Shown here: one piece after another, positions 5,692 to 6,058 of the stretch
Position numbering within the stretch: the first letter of the stretch is position 1
Layout: every line of letters begins with the position of its first letter
Assembly: GCA_030639105.1 (NCBI GenBank)
Contig: DAOWDI010000267.1
Location: forward strand, 1-6,058
Source of the DNA: Gammaproteobacteria bacterium
GTDB lineage: Bacteria; Pseudomonadota; Gammaproteobacteria; Ga0077536
Direction of reading: 5' to 3'
DNA: 6,058 nt
Made by a program: the position numbers and the translations under genes
Notes under the pieces: model-generated
What the model saw: the letters and a program-made list of their open reading frames with translations, nothing else
Database searches by the model: none
Told to the model about the DNA's origin: nothing

Positions 5692-6058
5692 TCAGGTCCT
5701 GGTTAGGGTGCATCTATTATCCGGTTGGTCGCAGGCAAGTCGAATTCCATTCGATGGAAGATCCATCAGGCGGTTCTTGCGATTGAATTGGGAGCGTAAG
5801 AATTCCATCTGGTCAGCCAGGATCTTGCGATTCGACAAAGCCAGAAATTCTGCCCAATTGGGGACGTAGGGGACCGCGAGCAGAGGCATCGAGGCTAGTT
5901 CCGGTGTGCGGCTGCCCTTGCGGGTGTTGCAGGAACGACACGCGGTAACGACGTTCGACCAGATGTCGCGCCCGCCCTTCGATAGCGGATTTACATGGTC
6001 GCGGGTCAGCTGATATTCCGGATGCTCGGTACCGCAATACATGCACATATACCCGTCG
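5692..6058 (-). CDS. HNH endonuclease (N-terminus beyond the window edge)
   Basis: About 122 codons are in the window. An ATG at 6048 exists, but the frame stays open to the edge and reads DGY just before it, giving a DGYMCMYCG segment that matches the middle of related proteins (typically RDGYxCxYCG). The gene therefore almost certainly begins outside. Counted from the Met at 6048, the zinc pairs are Cys2-Cys5 and Cys37-Cys40. The HNH core is Asp17-His18 in TRDHVNPLSKGG, Asn32 in WSNVV, and Asn41 after the second Cys pair. All core residues are intact. The following segment, MPLLAVPYVPNWAEFLALSN...ILADQMEFL, is typical of a widespread proteobacterial chromosomal HNH subfamily whose biological role is unclear. 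The last 25 or so residues (after QFNRKNRL) look like a variable tail. It is the first gene in the window of the leftward group that continues with the secreted protein. Confidence 0.88.
   Translation of the reverse strand, partial: DGYMCMYCGTEHPEYQLTRDHVNPLSKGGRDIWSNVVTACRSCNTRKGSRTPELASMPLLAVPYVPNWAEFLALSNRKILADQMEFLRSQFNRKNRLMDLPSNGIRLACDQPDNRCTLTRT

Noticed and set aside
5246..6058. HNH nuclease plus small secreted protein as a toxin-immunity or defence pair
   Set aside because: The HNH protein matches a common chromosomal subfamily without any toxin-delivery domain visible, and the neighbour has its own signal peptide so it would not meet a cytoplasmic nuclease. Adjacency alone is not enough.

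Overview
The window looks like a chromosomal stretch from a gammaproteobacterium of moderate-to-high GC content. The reasons are an Hsp15-type S4 protein, a Lpp/OprI-type alanine-zipper lipoprotein ending in Arg-Lys, an ErfK/YbiS-like L,D-transpeptidase and an E. coli-like MoaB. The genus cannot be assigned by reading alone. There are no transposons, rRNA or tRNA genes, or CRISPR arrays that I can see.

Left part (1-2893, all minus strand). Transcription runs leftward from hslR (Hsp15) through a MoxR-type AAA+ ATPase and a membrane-anchored DUF58 protein. It then enters the first 12 codons of a gene cut by the left edge, whose position fits the transglutaminase (TgpA-like) member of this conserved cassette. 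The MoxR and DUF58 genes are packed closely enough that the DUF58 ribosome-binding site overlaps the MoxR stop codon.

Middle (2985-4440, plus strand). moaB (molybdenum cofactor biosynthesis) is followed after 19 nt by a secreted L,D-transpeptidase gene with an intact HGT...HGCIRM active site. Its layout closely follows the E. coli enzymes that tether Braun lipoprotein to peptidoglycan. Nested inverted repeats cover the end of this gene, and a strong bidirectional hairpin terminator follows at about 4560-4589.

Right part (4610-6058, minus strand). Convergent with the transpeptidase is a small alanine-zipper lipoprotein gene with an excellent ribosome-binding site, a lipobox and a C-terminal lysine. 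This is the type of substrate such a transpeptidase attaches to the cell wall. Further right are a secreted protein of unknown function and an HNH endonuclease that runs off the right edge.

Most of this is housekeeping and envelope biology. I do not see a convincing new defence or mobile system. The most informative point is the side-by-side placement of a probable lipoprotein-tethering transpeptidase and its probable lipoprotein substrate. That lipoprotein also carries an unusual Cys-Cys pair near its anchor end.
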